Position numbers and translations under genes: made by a program
Notes under the pieces: model-generated
What the model saw: the letters and a program-made list of their open reading frames with translations, nothing else
What the model was told of the DNA's origin: nothing
Database searches by the model: none
Assembly (NCBI RefSeq): GCF_006716345.1
Contig: NZ_VFOX01000001.1
Coordinates: 2,046,001-2,110,000 of the forward strand
Origin: Microbacterium saperdae
GTDB lineage: Bacteria > Actinomycetota > Actinomycetes > Actinomycetales > Microbacteriaceae
Length of the DNA stretch: 64,000 nt
Direction: 5' to 3'
In this document: positions 8,241 through 17,727 of the stretch, in pieces
How positions within the stretch are numbered: position 1 is the first letter of the stretch
Layout: each line of letters begins with the position of its first letter

Positions 8241-9104
8241 TCAGCGCCTGCGCTGGCACCGGGGGCAGAAGTGCGAGCCGCGGTTCATGAAGCTCTCCCG
8301 CACGATCGGCGTTCCGCAGCGCGGGCACGGCTTGCCCTGCCTGCCGTAGGCGTTGAGCGAGTGTGCGAAGTAGCCAGCCTGCCCGTTCACGTTGACGTAC
8401 TGCGCGTCGAAGCTCGTGCCGCCTTCGGCGAGGGCCTTCATCAACACCGCCCGGACTTCGGCGAGCAGACGCCGCACGGCCTGCGTCGACAGAGCGCTCG
8501 CCGGCGTCTCCGGATGGATGCGCGCGGCCCACAGCGATTCGTCCGCATAGATGTTGCCGATGCCGCTGACCACACCTTGGTCGAGCAGGACCCGCTTGAT
8601 CGCACTTCCTCGTCGCGCCAGCGCGGCGCGGAAGTCCCGGTCGTCGAAGGCGGCGTCGAGCGGATCCCGCGCGATGTGGGCCACCTGCGACGGCACAACG
8701 GAAGCGCCGTCGACGACCAGCGGGTCCACCGCCAGCGAGCCGAACGTGCGCTGATCCGAGAACACCACGGCCAGCTCGCCGTGCACAGGATGCTCGAGGT
8801 GGATGCGGATGCGCTCATGCCGCTCCGCGACCGCGTCGGGCGTGCGCAACAGCATCTGCCCGCTCATTCCGAGGTGGGCGATCAACGCCGCATCCGTCGT
8901 GTCGAGCGGCAGCCAGAGGAACTTGCCCCGTCGGACAGCATCCGTGAACGTGCGCCCCTCGAGGCGCGCGACGAAGTCCGCGGCACCCGCCAGGTGCCGG
9001 GTCAGAGCCCGCTCGTCGAAGACGCTCACCGCCGTGATCAGCGATCCGATCGTCGCGGGAGCGAGCCCCGCGCGGACCACCTCGACCTCGGGAAGTTCAG
9101 GCAC
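8241..9104 (-). CDS. mutM: formamidopyrimidine-DNA glycosylase (Fpg/MutM)
   Basis: A base-excision repair enzyme that removes 8-oxoguanine and ring-opened purines and nicks the strand. After the initiator the protein begins PELPEVE, where Pro2 is the Schiff-base nucleophile. This fixes the GTG at 9104 as the start. A helix-two-turn-helix region ([12 protein letters not shown]) and a C-terminal zinc finger CPRC...CPRC complete the family plan, at the usual length (287 aa). Its start overlaps the end of rnc by eight bases, so the two are co-translated; rnc-mutM adjacency is common in actinobacteria. Confidence 0.96.
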   Translation of the reverse strand: MPELPEVEVVRAGLAPATIGSLITAVSVFDERALTRHLAGAADFVARLEGRTFTDAVRRGKFLWLPLDTTDAALIAHLGMSGQMLLRTPDAVAERHERIRIHLEHPVHGELAVVFSDQRTFGSLAVDPLVVDGASVVPSQVAHIARDPLDAAFDDRDFRAALARRGSAIKRVLLDQGVVSGIGNIYADESLWAARIHPETPASALSTQAVRRLLAEVRAVLMKALAEGGTSFDAQYVNVNGQAGYFAHSLNAYGRQGKPCPRCGTPIVRESFMNRGSHFCPRCQRRR

Positions 9105-9789
9105 GCTCGTTGAGCAGGCGCCACGCACTCAGCGCGGCAGCCATCTCGGCAGTCTTCTTGCTGCTGCCCTTGCCCGTCATACTCACGTCGCCGACGGTGA
9201 CCGTCGCGGTGAACCGGCGGTCATGATCCGGGCCGCTCGCCTCGATCGAGTACTTCGGCGGGGTCGCTCCGGTGCGGGCTGCGAGCTCCTGCAGGCTGGT
9301 CTTCGGGTCCATCGCCGCGCCGTAGCGCTCCGGATCCGCGAGAAGCGGTTGCGTGAGACGGAGCACCAGCTCCGTGGCGGCCTCGGGACCGGCCGACAGA
9401 TAGGTCGCTCCGATCACCGCTTCCATGGTGTCGGCGAGGATCGAGTCCTTGTCGCGTCCGCCGGTCTGCTCTTCACCGCGTCCGAGCAGCAGATGACTAC
9501 CGAGATCGATGCCGCGAGCCACCTCTGCCAGCGCGACCGTCGACACGACGCTCGCGCGTCGCTTGGCGAGTTCGCCCTCATCGAGCTCCGGATGCGTGGT
9601 GAACAGCATCACGGTGACGGCCTGCCCGAGCACCGAATCGCCGAGGAACTCCAGGCGTTCGTTGTGCGGGATACCGCCGTGCTCGTACGCGTAGGAACGG
9701 TGGGTGAGGGCCAACCCCAGAAGCTCCGCGTCGATGTCGACGCGGAGCTTAGCTGGGAGAGGTCTCGTCCCCCCGGGGACCTCCGTCAC
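9097..9789 (-). CDS. rnc: ribonuclease III
   Basis: A double-strand-specific endoribonuclease for rRNA precursors and structured mRNAs. The catalytic signature [12 protein letters not shown] lies at residues 43-54, and the second acidic cluster ([16 protein letters not shown]) lies further on. A C-terminal dsRNA-binding domain ([10 protein letters not shown]... to [13 protein letters not shown]) fills about residues 160-228. The length, 230 aa, is normal. It follows rpmF with a 17-base gap in the order DUF177-rpmF-rnc-mutM, a long-conserved ribosome-biogenesis operon. Confidence 0.96.
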   Translation of the reverse strand: MTEVPGGTRPLPAKLRVDIDAELLGLALTHRSYAYEHGGIPHNERLEFLGDSVLGQAVTVMLFTTHPELDEGELAKRRASVVSTVALAEVARGIDLGSHLLLGRGEEQTGGRDKDSILADTMEAVIGATYLSAGPEAATELVLRLTQPLLADPERYGAAMDPKTSLQELAARTGATPPKYSIEASGPDHDRRFTATVTVGDVSMTGKGSSKKTAEMAAALSAWRLLNERA

Positions 9790-9806
9790 GATCTGAGTTT
9801 CGAGAC

Positions 9807-10016
9807 TCAGACGTCAGCGACCTTGCGGCCCTTGTACTCGAGGAAGAGCTCCGTGCCCTGCGAGTCCGTGACGACCTTGGCCTGGTGAGGACGGCTGTAG
9901 ACGACCTGGCCGTTCTCGATGGTCTTGACGAGGGCGACGGGAGCCGCCTTCCACTGCGCGCGGCGCGAGCGGGTGTTCGAACGGGAAACCTTGCGCTTCG
10001 GGGGGTTACCAGCCAT
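9807..10016 (-). CDS. rpmF: 50S ribosomal protein L32
   Basis: A 69-residue large-subunit protein. It opens [22 protein letters not shown], nearly invariant in the family, and ends YKGRKVADV. It has no cysteine at all, so it is the zinc-free form of L32, usual for this actinobacterial lineage. The DUF177 stop at 10019 lies two bases before its ATG, so translation is coupled. Confidence 0.96.
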   Translation of the reverse strand: MAGNPPKRKVSRSNTRSRRAQWKAAPVALVKTIENGQVVYSRPHQAKVVTDSQGTELFLEYKGRKVADV

Positions 10017-10018
10017 GA

Positions 10019-10579
10019 CTAGCTCTCTTCTTTCTCGGCGGCGCGGCTCTCTGCCTTGCCGTCTTGGTCTGTGATCTGCTGGAGCGCACTCCATCGAGGA
10101 TCGATGGGAGCTGCCTGCTCCGTTCCGGTGCTCACGGCCAGTCGTTCGCCCGTTTTCGAGTCGAGACCCGGGCAATCCGGCTGACACACCGGCTGAAATG
10201 GAAGTGCCAATACGGCCGCTTCCCTGACGAGAGTTTCAAGATCCACGTGGTCGTCTTGAACCTCGAAGTCAGTTTCTTCCTCACCAGGATACGCGAAAAG
10301 CTCCTGGAACTCGACTTCGACGGGCCGGGCGATGTCAATCAGGCATCTTCCGCACACTCCCACGTACTCGCCTTCCGCGGAACCCGTGACGAGAATGCCC
10401 TCATGGACCGACTCCAGACGTACGTCCAGGTCGATCTCGGAACCGGCTTCGAAGGAGACGATGCCCTCACCCCACTGTTCCTTGAGCGTGATCGTGAACT
10501 CATGCTCACGCATCTCACCAGGACGTCGGACGATGTCTCGGGCGGGGAGGACGAAGGGGCCGTTCAGTCGAGATCGCAC
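10019..10579 (-). CDS. DUF177 / YceD family 23S rRNA accumulation protein
   Basis: This family is linked to 23S rRNA or large-subunit assembly and is nearly always encoded just before rpmF, as here. The 186-residue protein has the N-terminal LPARDIVRRPGEMRE block, a central VCGRCL, and a C-terminal CQPDCPGL. The four cysteines are a likely metal site. The C-terminal tail is charged (EESRAAEKEES-like) and probably disordered. The molecular activity is not established. Confidence 0.9.
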   Translation of the reverse strand: MRSRLNGPFVLPARDIVRRPGEMREHEFTITLKEQWGEGIVSFEAGSEIDLDVRLESVHEGILVTGSAEGEYVGVCGRCLIDIARPVEVEFQELFAYPGEEETDFEVQDDHVDLETLVREAAVLALPFQPVCQPDCPGLDSKTGERLAVSTGTEQAAPIDPRWSALQQITDQDGKAESRAAEKEES

Positions 10580-10640
10580 TCCACCATGCTACCGGCTCGC
10601 CCTGGACAGCGGCCGGGGACCGCGAGACGGCCCCACCGGG

Positions 10641-11138
10641 TCAGATACCGCGCGCGCCCGTGTCGAGGAACGCGGCGACCGCCGGCGGCACGAACGGTGA
10701 GACGTCGCCGCCGAGCGACGCGACCTGCCGCACGAGCGAGCTCGACACCAGCGCGTGTGCCGGATCCGGCAGCAGGAAGACCGTCTCGATGTCGGCCAGG
10801 TGTCGGTTCACGATCGCCATCGGCGATTCGTAGGCGACGTCGATCTGCGAGCGGATGCCCTTGACCAGGACGCCGGCGTTGACGTCGCGTGCGTAGTCGA
10901 CCAGCAGTCCCATGCTCCAGGAGCCGATCACGATGTTGCCCGGCATCCCGTCCTCGGCGATCGACTGCTCGAGCAGCGCGAGACGCTGGGCGATCGGGAG
11001 CATCGCCTCCTTGCCGGGGTTGTGCACCACCAGCACATGGAGTTCATCGAAGAGGATCGCGGCTCGACGGATCACGTCGAGGTGACCCAGGGTCGGCGGA
11101 TCGAAGGAACCCGGGACGACGGCGATCCGGCTGCTCAT
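10641..11138 (-). CDS. coaD: phosphopantetheine adenylyltransferase
   Basis: Penultimate step of coenzyme A synthesis: 4'-phosphopantetheine plus ATP gives dephospho-CoA. The nucleotidyl-transferase motif [14 protein letters not shown] is near residues 9-22 and the second motif ([15 protein letters not shown]) lies towards the C-terminus. The length, 165 aa, is typical. It lies between recG and DUF177 on the same strand, with 54 and 61 bases on either side, so it may have separate signals. I saw none clearly. Confidence 0.96.
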   Translation of the reverse strand: MSSRIAVVPGSFDPPTLGHLDVIRRAAILFDELHVLVVHNPGKEAMLPIAQRLALLEQSIAEDGMPGNIVIGSWSMGLLVDYARDVNAGVLVKGIRSQIDVAYESPMAIVNRHLADIETVFLLPDPAHALVSSSLVRQVASLGGDVSPFVPPAVAAFLDTGARGI

Positions 11139-11192
11139 GCGATCAAGCCTAGGGCACGGCGGATCACGACGAGTCGACGCGGTAACGCAGCG

Positions 11193-13373
11193 TCAGTTCT
11201 TCGCGAGGGCAGCGCGGTCGGCATCGCTCACGCGTCGTCCGATCGCGTCGCGCAGGCCGGGATGACGGTCGAGTGCCGGGTCGTGCGCAAGGATCTCCTC
11301 GCCGATCTCTCTGGCGCGCGTGATGAGCGCGGCATCCTTCACGACCCGCAACAGCTTGAGCGACGACCGCACTCCCGCCTGGGCCGCTCCGAGCACGTCG
11401 CCCTCACCGCGCAACTCGAGGTCGACCTCCGCCAGCGCGAAACCGTCGAGAGTCGCGGCGACCGCCTCCACCCGGTCGCGAGCGAGCGTGTCGGACTCTG
11501 CCTCGGTGACCAGCAGGCACAGGCCAGGCACACCGCCTCGACCGACGCGGCCACGCAGCTGGTGGAGCTGCGAGACACCGAACCGGTCGGCATCGAGCAC
11601 GATCATCGTCGACGCGTTCGGGACGTCGACGCCCACCTCGATCACGGTCGTCGCGAGCAGGAGATCGATCTCCCCGCGCGCGAACGCCTGCATCACGGCG
11701 TCCTTCTCATCGGAAGGCATCCGGCCATGCAGGACGGCGCGCCGGAGCCCGCCCAGTGTCGGGTGCGTGGCCAGCACCTCGTCGAGTTGCACGACGCCCC
11801 ATCTCGGTCCGTTCCCGCCCTCCGTGCCGAGGGCAGGAGCTGCGGGTTCTGCAGCTTCGGCTGTCTTCTTCGCGGTGTCGATCGCCGCACACACCGCGAA
11901 CACCTGACGACCCTGCGCGATCTCCTCCGCCGCGCGCTCCCACACCCGGTTGAACCAACCAGGGTGCTCGGCGAGCGGCGCGACGAACGACTGGATGCCG
12001 GCACGCCCCGCCGGCATGGTGCGGATCACCGAGGTGTCGAGATCTCCGAAGACCGTCATCGCCACGGTGCGCGGGATCGGTGTGGCGGTGAGCACCAGCG
12101 CATGCGGGCTCGACCCCTTGGCCCTGAGGGCTTCACGCTGCTCGACACCGAAGCGGTGCTGCTCGTCGACGACGACGAGACCGAGATCGGCGAACGTGGT
12201 CTTCTCCCCCAGCAGTGCATGGGTACCCACGACGATGAGCGCCTGCCCCGAGGCGACACGGAGCGCGGCCTTACGGCGCTCCGCCGCCGGCATCTGACCT
12301 GTCAGCAACGTCGGCATCACGAGCGGCGCGAGCTGGGGTCCCAGCATCTTCGCGATCGATCGGAGATGTTGCCCGGCCAGCACCTCGGTGGGGGCGATGA
12401 GCGCAGCCTGTCCCCCGCTCTCAGCGACCTGGAGCATGGCCCGCAGCGCCACGAGCGTCTTTCCCGAACCGACCTCGCCCTGCACCAGACGGTTCATCGG
12501 CCATGTTCCGACGAGATCGTCGGCGATCTGCGCCCCGACCGTCTGCTGGTCGGGAGTCAGCGTGTAGGGCAGCGCGGCGTCGAAGCGCTCGAGGAGACCG
12601 CCCGCGGAGGCGGTGCGTGGCGTGGCCGAGAGCGCGCGCACGGCATCGCGCTGCTGCAGGAGAGCGGTCTGCAGCGTCAGGGCCTCGTGCATGCGCAGGG
12701 TGCGCACGGCGGGGTCGATGTCGTTGCGCGTGCGTGGGCGATGGATCCGCTCGAGCGCCTCAGGCGCGGTCAACAGCTCCTCCTGCACACGTACCTCGTC
12801 GGACAGCGGATCGGGGACCGCGTCGAGATCATCGAGCACGCGGCCGATGAGACGCGCGATCTGCCACGTCTGCAGGGTCGAGGTCGCCGGGTAGATCGGG
12901 ATGGGGACGGCGGCTCGGGCATCCGCCGTGCGGCGGGCCGTGTCCTCGTCGTCGAAGAGCTCGTATTCCGGGTGGGCGAACTGCGTGACGTTGTTGAACA
13001 TGCCGACCTTGCCGGAGAACACCCCCCGACGTCCCACAGCGAGATCCTTCGAACGCCACTCCGCTGCGCCGACGTTCTTCGCGAAGAACATGAGGGACAT
13101 GCGCCCGATGCCGTCGCCGATCACGACGTCGACCATCGCGCCCGGCCGGTTGCGCATCCGCCGGAAGCTGGACGACAGCACCTCCGCGACGATCGTGACG
13201 GTCTCGCCGATCGGCAGATCCCGGATCGGCGTGAGCTCCCCCGGATCGGCATACCGTCGCGGGTAGTGCGAGAGCAGATCTCCGACGGTCTTCATGCCGA
13301 ACGCACGATCGAGCGTCTTCGCGGGTGCCGCGCCGAGCGCATCATCCAGCGACGAATCGAGCGTGAGCGACAT
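11193..13373 (-). CDS. recG: ATP-dependent DNA helicase RecG
   Basis: A branched-DNA helicase that regresses stalled forks. The 726-residue protein has an N-terminal wedge (OB) domain with DLPIGETVTIVAEV around residues 45-65, Walker A GEVGSGKT near residue 305, and the DEQH box (VVVDEQHRFGVEQ). It also has motif III TATPIPRT and C-terminal motif VI (QLRGRVGRGG). All motifs appear intact. Its promoter must lie in the 61 bases shared with divergent rsmD. Confidence 0.96.
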   Translation of the reverse strand: MSLTLDSSLDDALGAAPAKTLDRAFGMKTVGDLLSHYPRRYADPGELTPIRDLPIGETVTIVAEVLSSSFRRMRNRPGAMVDVVIGDGIGRMSLMFFAKNVGAAEWRSKDLAVGRRGVFSGKVGMFNNVTQFAHPEYELFDDEDTARRTADARAAVPIPIYPATSTLQTWQIARLIGRVLDDLDAVPDPLSDEVRVQEELLTAPEALERIHRPRTRNDIDPAVRTLRMHEALTLQTALLQQRDAVRALSATPRTASAGGLLERFDAALPYTLTPDQQTVGAQIADDLVGTWPMNRLVQGEVGSGKTLVALRAMLQVAESGGQAALIAPTEVLAGQHLRSIAKMLGPQLAPLVMPTLLTGQMPAAERRKAALRVASGQALIVVGTHALLGEKTTFADLGLVVVDEQHRFGVEQREALRAKGSSPHALVLTATPIPRTVAMTVFGDLDTSVIRTMPAGRAGIQSFVAPLAEHPGWFNRVWERAAEEIAQGRQVFAVCAAIDTAKKTAEAAEPAAPALGTEGGNGPRWGVVQLDEVLATHPTLGGLRRAVLHGRMPSDEKDAVMQAFARGEIDLLLATTVIEVGVDVPNASTMIVLDADRFGVSQLHQLRGRVGRGGVPGLCLLVTEAESDTLARDRVEAVAATLDGFALAEVDLELRGEGDVLGAAQAGVRSSLKLLRVVKDAALITRAREIGEEILAHDPALDRHPGLRDAIGRRVSDADRAALAKN

Positions 13374-13434
13374 GCTCCGAGTCTAGAGAACCTCGCCGAC
13401 ACCCCGAGCGCGACGGCTGTCGTATCGTGATGAG

Positions 13435-14073
13435 GTGACGAGGATCATCGCAGGCCGCGCAGGCGGCGCCAGACTCGACGTACCCAGCGCCGGTACGCGC
13501 CCGACCAGCGACCGTGTGCGGGAGTCCCTGTTCGGCTCGCTGGATTCGGCTGACGCGATCGACGGTGCACGGGTCCTCGATCTGTACGCGGGCTCCGGTG
13601 CGCTCGGCCTGGAGTCGCTCAGCCGCGGAGCGCAGAGCGTCGAGCTCGTGGAACAGAATCGCGCCGCGGCCGCCGTCATCCGTCGCAACGCCGCCACCGT
13701 GGCGCGCGCGGGCGATCTCCCGGCCGCCCGCGTGCACGAGAGCGCAGTGCGTCCGTACCTCCTGCGTGCGACGGGGGCATTCGACCTCGTCTTCACCGAC
13801 CCGCCCTACGACCTCGGCGACGAGGCCATGAACGAGGATCTGAAGGCTCTCGCGCCGCTGCTGTCCGCGCAGGCGGTCGTCGTGATCGAACGCGCCAAGC
13901 GCTCCGCTGCGCCCGATCTCGCCGCAGCGGGACTCGAGCTCTTCCGCGAGAGGAACTACGGCGACACCACGCTCTGGTGGGCGAGTCCTCTGCCCGCGCA
14001 GGATGCGGCTGCCGTGGACGATGAGGCCGCTCGCGCGGCCGCTCAGCCCGAGACGGAGTCCCAGTCGCGATAG
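13435..14073 (+). CDS. rsmD: 16S rRNA (guanine(966)-N2)-methyltransferase RsmD
   Basis: Methylates G966 of 16S rRNA using SAM. From the GTG at 13435 the protein starts TRIIAGRAGGARLDVP, the family opening. SAM motif I is VLDLYAGSGALGLE and the catalytic motif is FTDPPYDLG. It is 212 residues, slightly longer than usual because of an Ala-rich tail. That tail runs 31 bases into the end of thiL on the other strand. In actinobacteria rsmD is commonly beside recG and coaD. Confidence 0.93.
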   Translation: MTRIIAGRAGGARLDVPSAGTRPTSDRVRESLFGSLDSADAIDGARVLDLYAGSGALGLESLSRGAQSVELVEQNRAAAAVIRRNAATVARAGDLPAARVHESAVRPYLLRATGAFDLVFTDPPYDLGDEAMNEDLKALAPLLSAQAVVVIERAKRSAAPDLAAAGLELFRERNYGDTTLWWASPLPAQDAAAVDDEAARAAAQPETESQSR

Positions 14074-15038
14074 GGGTCCCACCCCAAGATGTCGACCGGC
14101 TCCTCATCGCACAGGATGCCATCCGCACCTCGAGGACGCACCTCGCCGATGATCCGGAACCCTGGGGGGAGCACGCCGTCCGGGAAGGTGGCCAGCAACG
14201 CGTGATCCTCGCCGCCGACCAGGGCGCGGTTCGGGTCGTCACCGAGCGCTGCACGGCTGAGCGCGATCGTGACCCCCGAGGCCGATGCCAGACGTCCGGC
14301 ATCCAGCGCGAGTCCGTCCGAGACATCCATCATGGACGTGGCTCCGGCGATCGCGGCGATGCGACCGAGGCCGATGGGCGGGGAAGGGCGCAGCTGAGCG
14401 TCGAGCGCGGCGCTCTCCCCTGACGCGAGCCGGGCGGGGTCGACCGGAACAGGGGAACCCCCCTCACGGAACCTGTCGAAGAGGACGGCCAATCCATGCG
14501 CGGCGTGTCCGAGCTCGCCTGCCACCGCGACCGTGTCACCCGGCCGTGCGCCGGAACGCGTCACCGCCTCCCGGCCTTCCAGATCCCCCAACGCCGTCAC
14601 GGCGACGGTGAGCACGTCGGACGTCGTCAGATCCCCGCCGACGACTGCACAGCCGGGAGCCAGGGCCGCACAGGCGTCGCGGAAGCCGTCCGCAAGACGC
14701 TCGACGAACGACAGCCGAAGATCCCGGGGAATGGCCAGTGCGACCAGCAGGGCGGTCGGCAGTGCGCCCATCGCGGCGATGTCGGCGAGGTTGACCGCTG
14801 CGGCCTTCCACCCCAGGTCGTAGCCGCTGGTCCAGGCGAGCCGGAAGTCGGGGCCGTGGACGAGCGTGTCGGTCGTGGCGACCACGCTGCCGGACGGTGC
14901 GGCGATCACCGCGGCGTCATCGCCGGGTCCGAGGATCGTGTGCGTCGCGCGTGCGGTGCGCGAGAGGATCGCATGCAGGATGCGTCCTTCGGAGAGGTCA
15001 CCCAGGCGTGGATCATCGGCTTCGGGTCGGGAGGGCAT
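14043..15038 (-). CDS. thiL: thiamine-monophosphate kinase
   Basis: Last step of thiamine diphosphate synthesis: ATP-dependent phosphorylation of thiamine monophosphate. The family motifs are present: LGPGDDAAVI (Mg-ATP), TTDTLVHGPDF, VVGGDLTTSD and MMDVSDGLALDAGRL, with a C-terminal GGEDHALLATFP. ATG 15038 gives 331 residues, a normal length; a longer upstream frame is Arg-rich and lacks a start site. Its 3' end overlaps rsmD by 31 bases tail to tail. Confidence 0.94.
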   Translation of the reverse strand: MPSRPEADDPRLGDLSEGRILHAILSRTARATHTILGPGDDAAVIAAPSGSVVATTDTLVHGPDFRLAWTSGYDLGWKAAAVNLADIAAMGALPTALLVALAIPRDLRLSFVERLADGFRDACAALAPGCAVVGGDLTTSDVLTVAVTALGDLEGREAVTRSGARPGDTVAVAGELGHAAHGLAVLFDRFREGGSPVPVDPARLASGESAALDAQLRPSPPIGLGRIAAIAGATSMMDVSDGLALDAGRLASASGVTIALSRAALGDDPNRALVGGEDHALLATFPDGVLPPGFRIIGEVRPRGADGILCDEEPVDILGWDPYRDWDSVSG

Positions 15039-15061
15039 GCTGTCAAAGGTAGCCTGGAAGC

Positions 15062-15544
15062 ATGCCCCGTATCCGACGTCTCGTTGCCGCCGGGAGTGCG
15101 TTGATCGTGGCGGGCGTCCTCGCAGGATGCTCGACCACGGTGCACCTCGAACCCGCCGACGATGCGAACAACCCGGCGTGCGCCGCCGTCTCCGTGCTAC
15201 TGCCGAACAACGTCGGCGGTTTCGACCGGGTCTGGACCGATGCCCAGGCGACAGGAGCATGGGGAGACCCCACCATCGTGCTGCGCTGCGGCGTGGAGCC
15301 GCCTGCGCCCTCGACGCTCAACTGCACGACGCTCGGCGGTGTCGACTGGCTGGTCCTCGATCAGGAGGAGGACCGCCAGCGACTCGTCACCTACGGACGC
15401 GACCCTGCCGTCGAGGTCAACATCCGGCGCGGCGAGGAGATCGATTTCGCGACCGTGGTCGACAAGCTCTCCGCCAGCATCCAGTCGGGCCTCGCCCCGG
15501 CCACGGCGCATTGCACCGAGCGGGTCGAGACGCCCGCGAGCTGA
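15062..15544 (+). CDS. DUF3515 lipoprotein
   Basis: A 160-residue secreted protein with a lipoprotein signal: positively charged start MPRIRRL, a hydrophobic stretch, then lipobox LAGC near residue 23. The mature part matches the actinobacterial DUF3515 family in pattern (NNPACAAVSVLLP, ALWGDPTIVLRCG-like segment, VDWLVL) and has several cysteines that may pair outside the cell. It is regularly found near thiL and ddl in this group, but its function is unknown. It is divergent from thiL with a 23-base gap, so transcription may be leaderless or nearly so. Confidence 0.88.
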   Translation: MPRIRRLVAAGSALIVAGVLAGCSTTVHLEPADDANNPACAAVSVLLPNNVGGFDRVWTDAQATGAWGDPTIVLRCGVEPPAPSTLNCTTLGGVDWLVLDQEEDRQRLVTYGRDPAVEVNIRRGEEIDFATVVDKLSASIQSGLAPATAHCTERVETPAS

Positions 15545-15564
15545 AGCGGCATATCGCGGCGTGA

Positions 15565-15599
15565 GCCCGGGCGAGGCGCGAAGGCAGCGCCGCCCGGGC
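15565..15599. terminator. bidirectional terminator between DUF3515 gene and ddl
   Basis: GCCCGGG (15565-15571) pairs with CCCGGGC ending at 15599, and GGCGC pairs with GCGCC inside, with a small bulge and a 7-base loop. It lies between two convergent genes. Confidence 0.6.
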
Positions 15600-15605
15600 G
15601 CACCG

Positions 15606-16688
15606 TCAGCGGCGCAGACCTGCCTCGATCAGCTCCGAGATCAGATCGCCGTAGCTCAGCCCCGACGCGACCCAGCACTTGGGGAACATCGAGATCGGCG
15701 TGAAGCCCGGCATCGTGTTGAGTTCGTTGACGACCAGCTCGCCGGCAGCAGTGAGGAACATGTCGACACGGGCGAGCCCTCGGCCGTCGACGGCCTCGAA
15801 CGCGCGGATACCGGCCTCCTGGATCGCCGTCACCTCCGCAGGGGCCAGCTCGGCGGGGCAGACCACATCGACGCCATCGCCCCCGAGGTACTTGCCCTCG
15901 AAGTCGTAGAAGCCGCGCGAGGTCAGCACGATCTCCCCGGGAAGAGAGGCGCGGACGCCGTCTGCACTCTCGAGGACGGCCACTTCGATCTCACGACCGA
16001 CGACACCGGTCTCGATGAGCACCTTGTCGTCCTCGGCGAACGCGAGCGCCAGTGCGGCGTCGAGTTCGTCCGGGGCGTCGACCTTCGAGACGCCCACGCT
16101 GGAGCCCGCGCGGGCGGGCTTGACGAAGAGCGGAAGGCCCAGTGCCGCGGCATCCTCGCGGATCGTCGCAGCGTTCGCCGCCCAGTCCCGGCGCCGTACG
16201 GTCACCCAGGGCGCGACGGCGATTCCCGCCGCCTCGAGCGCGATCTTCATGAAGTGCTTGTCCATGCACAGCGCGGAGTCGAGCACCCCGCCGCCGGCGT
16301 AAGGGACTTCGAGGGTGTCGAAGTAGCCCTGGATGGTGCCGTCCTCACCGTGGGTGCCGTGCAGGATCGGCAGCACGATGTCGATCTCGCCCAGCCCCTC
16401 CACCGTGCCGTCGGTGTGCACGACGCGCAGCGTGCGGTCGCCGCCGGGTTCGGGCCAGCGCACGCGGCTGCCGTTGTCGACGACCTCCGGCAGGTGCTCG
16501 GCGTCCAGCGGGAACTTCGCAGGGTCATCGTCTTCGAGGACGAAGGCGCCTTCCCGCGTGATCCCGACGGGGATCACGTCATAGCGGTCGCGATCAATCG
16601 CGCCCAGCACGCCCCCCGCCGTGGCGGAACTGATCGAATGCTCGCTGGAGCGTCCTCCGAAGAGCACCACCACCGTCTGCTTGTCCAT
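15606..16688 (-). CDS. ddl: D-alanine--D-alanine ligase
   Basis: ATP-grasp enzyme that makes D-Ala-D-Ala for peptidoglycan (360 aa). It starts MDKQTVVVLFGGRSSEHSIS with the Gly-rich first loop, then LHGTHGEDGTIQGYFD and the ATP-grasp segments, and ends with NELNTMPGFTPISMFPK, the Mg and D-Ala site. A GAGAGGA site precedes ATG 16688. The first 95 bases of the gene also encode the last 31 residues of gpsA in another frame. It is the last gene of the murA-plsC-gpsA-ddl unit. Confidence 0.95.
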   Translation of the reverse strand: MDKQTVVVLFGGRSSEHSISSATAGGVLGAIDRDRYDVIPVGITREGAFVLEDDDPAKFPLDAEHLPEVVDNGSRVRWPEPGGDRTLRVVHTDGTVEGLGEIDIVLPILHGTHGEDGTIQGYFDTLEVPYAGGGVLDSALCMDKHFMKIALEAAGIAVAPWVTVRRRDWAANAATIREDAAALGLPLFVKPARAGSSVGVSKVDAPDELDAALALAFAEDDKVLIETGVVGREIEVAVLESADGVRASLPGEIVLTSRGFYDFEGKYLGGDGVDVVCPAELAPAEVTAIQEAGIRAFEAVDGRGLARVDMFLTAAGELVVNELNTMPGFTPISMFPKCWVASGLSYGDLISELIEAGLRR

Positions 16689-17727
16689 GGTTGGTCCTCT
16701 CGCCCTGGGGGGTGTCGTCGTCCGTCGTCAGGTGGGGTGCGATGTCACGGGGGTCCATCTTCCCGTCCAGCACCATCTTCACCTGCTCGACGATGGGCAT
16801 GTCCACTTCGGACTCGCGCGCGAGCTGCAGGATCGGCGCCACGGACGCGAGGCCCTCGGCGGTCTGCTGCATCTGCTTCACGACGTCCTGGAAGCTGTAG
16901 CCCTGGCCGAGCAGGCGCCCGGCCGTGTTGTTGCGGCTGAGCGGCGACTGGCAGGTGGCGATCAAGTCGCCCAGTCCCGCGAGGCCCTGAAGCGTCTCAG
17001 GGTGTGCGCCGTTCGCGACCGCGAAGTCGGTCATCTCCACGAGTCCGCGCGTGATGATCGATGCCTTGGTGTTCTCGCCGTATCCGACGCCGTCGACGAT
17101 GCCGATCGCCACCGCGATCAGGTTCTTCAGCACACCGCCGAACTCGGTTCCGATCACGTCGGTGTTCACGAAGGTGCGGAAGTAGCTGTTCCGCGCCGCA
17201 CGCGCGACGATCTCCGCCGTCTCCTGGCTCCGCGAGGAGATGACGGCGGCGGTCGGCTGCTCGCGAGCGATCTCCAGGGCGAGGTTCGGGCCGGAGGCGA
17301 CCGCGATCCGATCGGGATCGCAGCGGAGCTCCTGCTGGATCACCTGGCTCATGCGCAGCCCGGTGCCACGTTCGACGCCCTTCATCAGGCTGACGATCTT
17401 CGCATCGCTGTCGGAGAGCAGCGGCCGGAGTGCCTTGAGGTTCTCCCGCAGCGACTGGCTCGGCACCGACAGATAGACCTGCTCGGCCCCCTGCATCGCG
17501 GTGGCCAGCTCGTGTGTCGCCGCCATCGTCCGCGGCAGGTTGATGCCCGGAAGGTAGCGGGAGTTGCGTTTGGCCTCGTTGATCTCCTGGGCGAGCTCGG
17601 CACGACGCGCCCACATGGTCACCTGGGCACCGCCGTCGGCGAGGATCTTGCCGAAGGTGGTTCCCCAGCTGCCCGCACCGATCACGGTCGCGCGGGGACC
17701 CACGGGCACGTTTCTCTTAGGAGTCAA
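16594..17727 (-). CDS. gpsA: NAD(P)H-dependent glycerol-3-phosphate dehydrogenase, with C-terminal extension into ddl
   Basis: Reduces dihydroxyacetone phosphate to sn-glycerol-3-phosphate for phospholipids. The N-terminal Rossmann motif is IGAGSWGTTFG. Later motifs are NLIAVAIGIVDGVG, with the catalytic Lys region NTKASIITRG, and GLAGLGDLIATC. The conserved fold ends near DPRDIAPHL, but the frame stays open for about 40 more residues (Gly, Arg and Gln rich), 31 of them inside ddl. The total, 377 aa, is longer than the usual 330-345. It overlaps plsC by 11 bases at its start. Confidence 0.94.
   Translation of the reverse strand: MTPKRNVPVGPRATVIGAGSWGTTFGKILADGGAQVTMWARRAELAQEINEAKRNSRYLPGINLPRTMAATHELATAMQGAEQVYLSVPSQSLRENLKALRPLLSDSDAKIVSLMKGVERGTGLRMSQVIQQELRCDPDRIAVASGPNLALEIAREQPTAAVISSRSQETAEIVARAARNSYFRTFVNTDVIGTEFGGVLKNLIAVAIGIVDGVGYGENTKASIITRGLVEMTDFAVANGAHPETLQGLAGLGDLIATCQSPLSRNNTAGRLLGQGYSFQDVVKQMQQTAEGLASVAPILQLARESEVDMPIVEQVKMVLDGKMDPRDIAPHLTTDDDTPQGERTNHGQADGGGALRRTLQRAFDQFRHGGGRAGRD

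Noticed and set aside
9807..10016. Cysteine-free L32 as a zinc-starvation paralogue
   Set aside because: The gene sits in its standard operon with DUF177 and rnc, and this lineage normally uses the cysteine-free form, so it is the ordinary copy.
10755..13430. 891-codon plus-strand open frame over recG and coaD
   Set aside because: It spans two well-supported genes on the other strand, has no recognisable domain and shows shadow amino acid composition.
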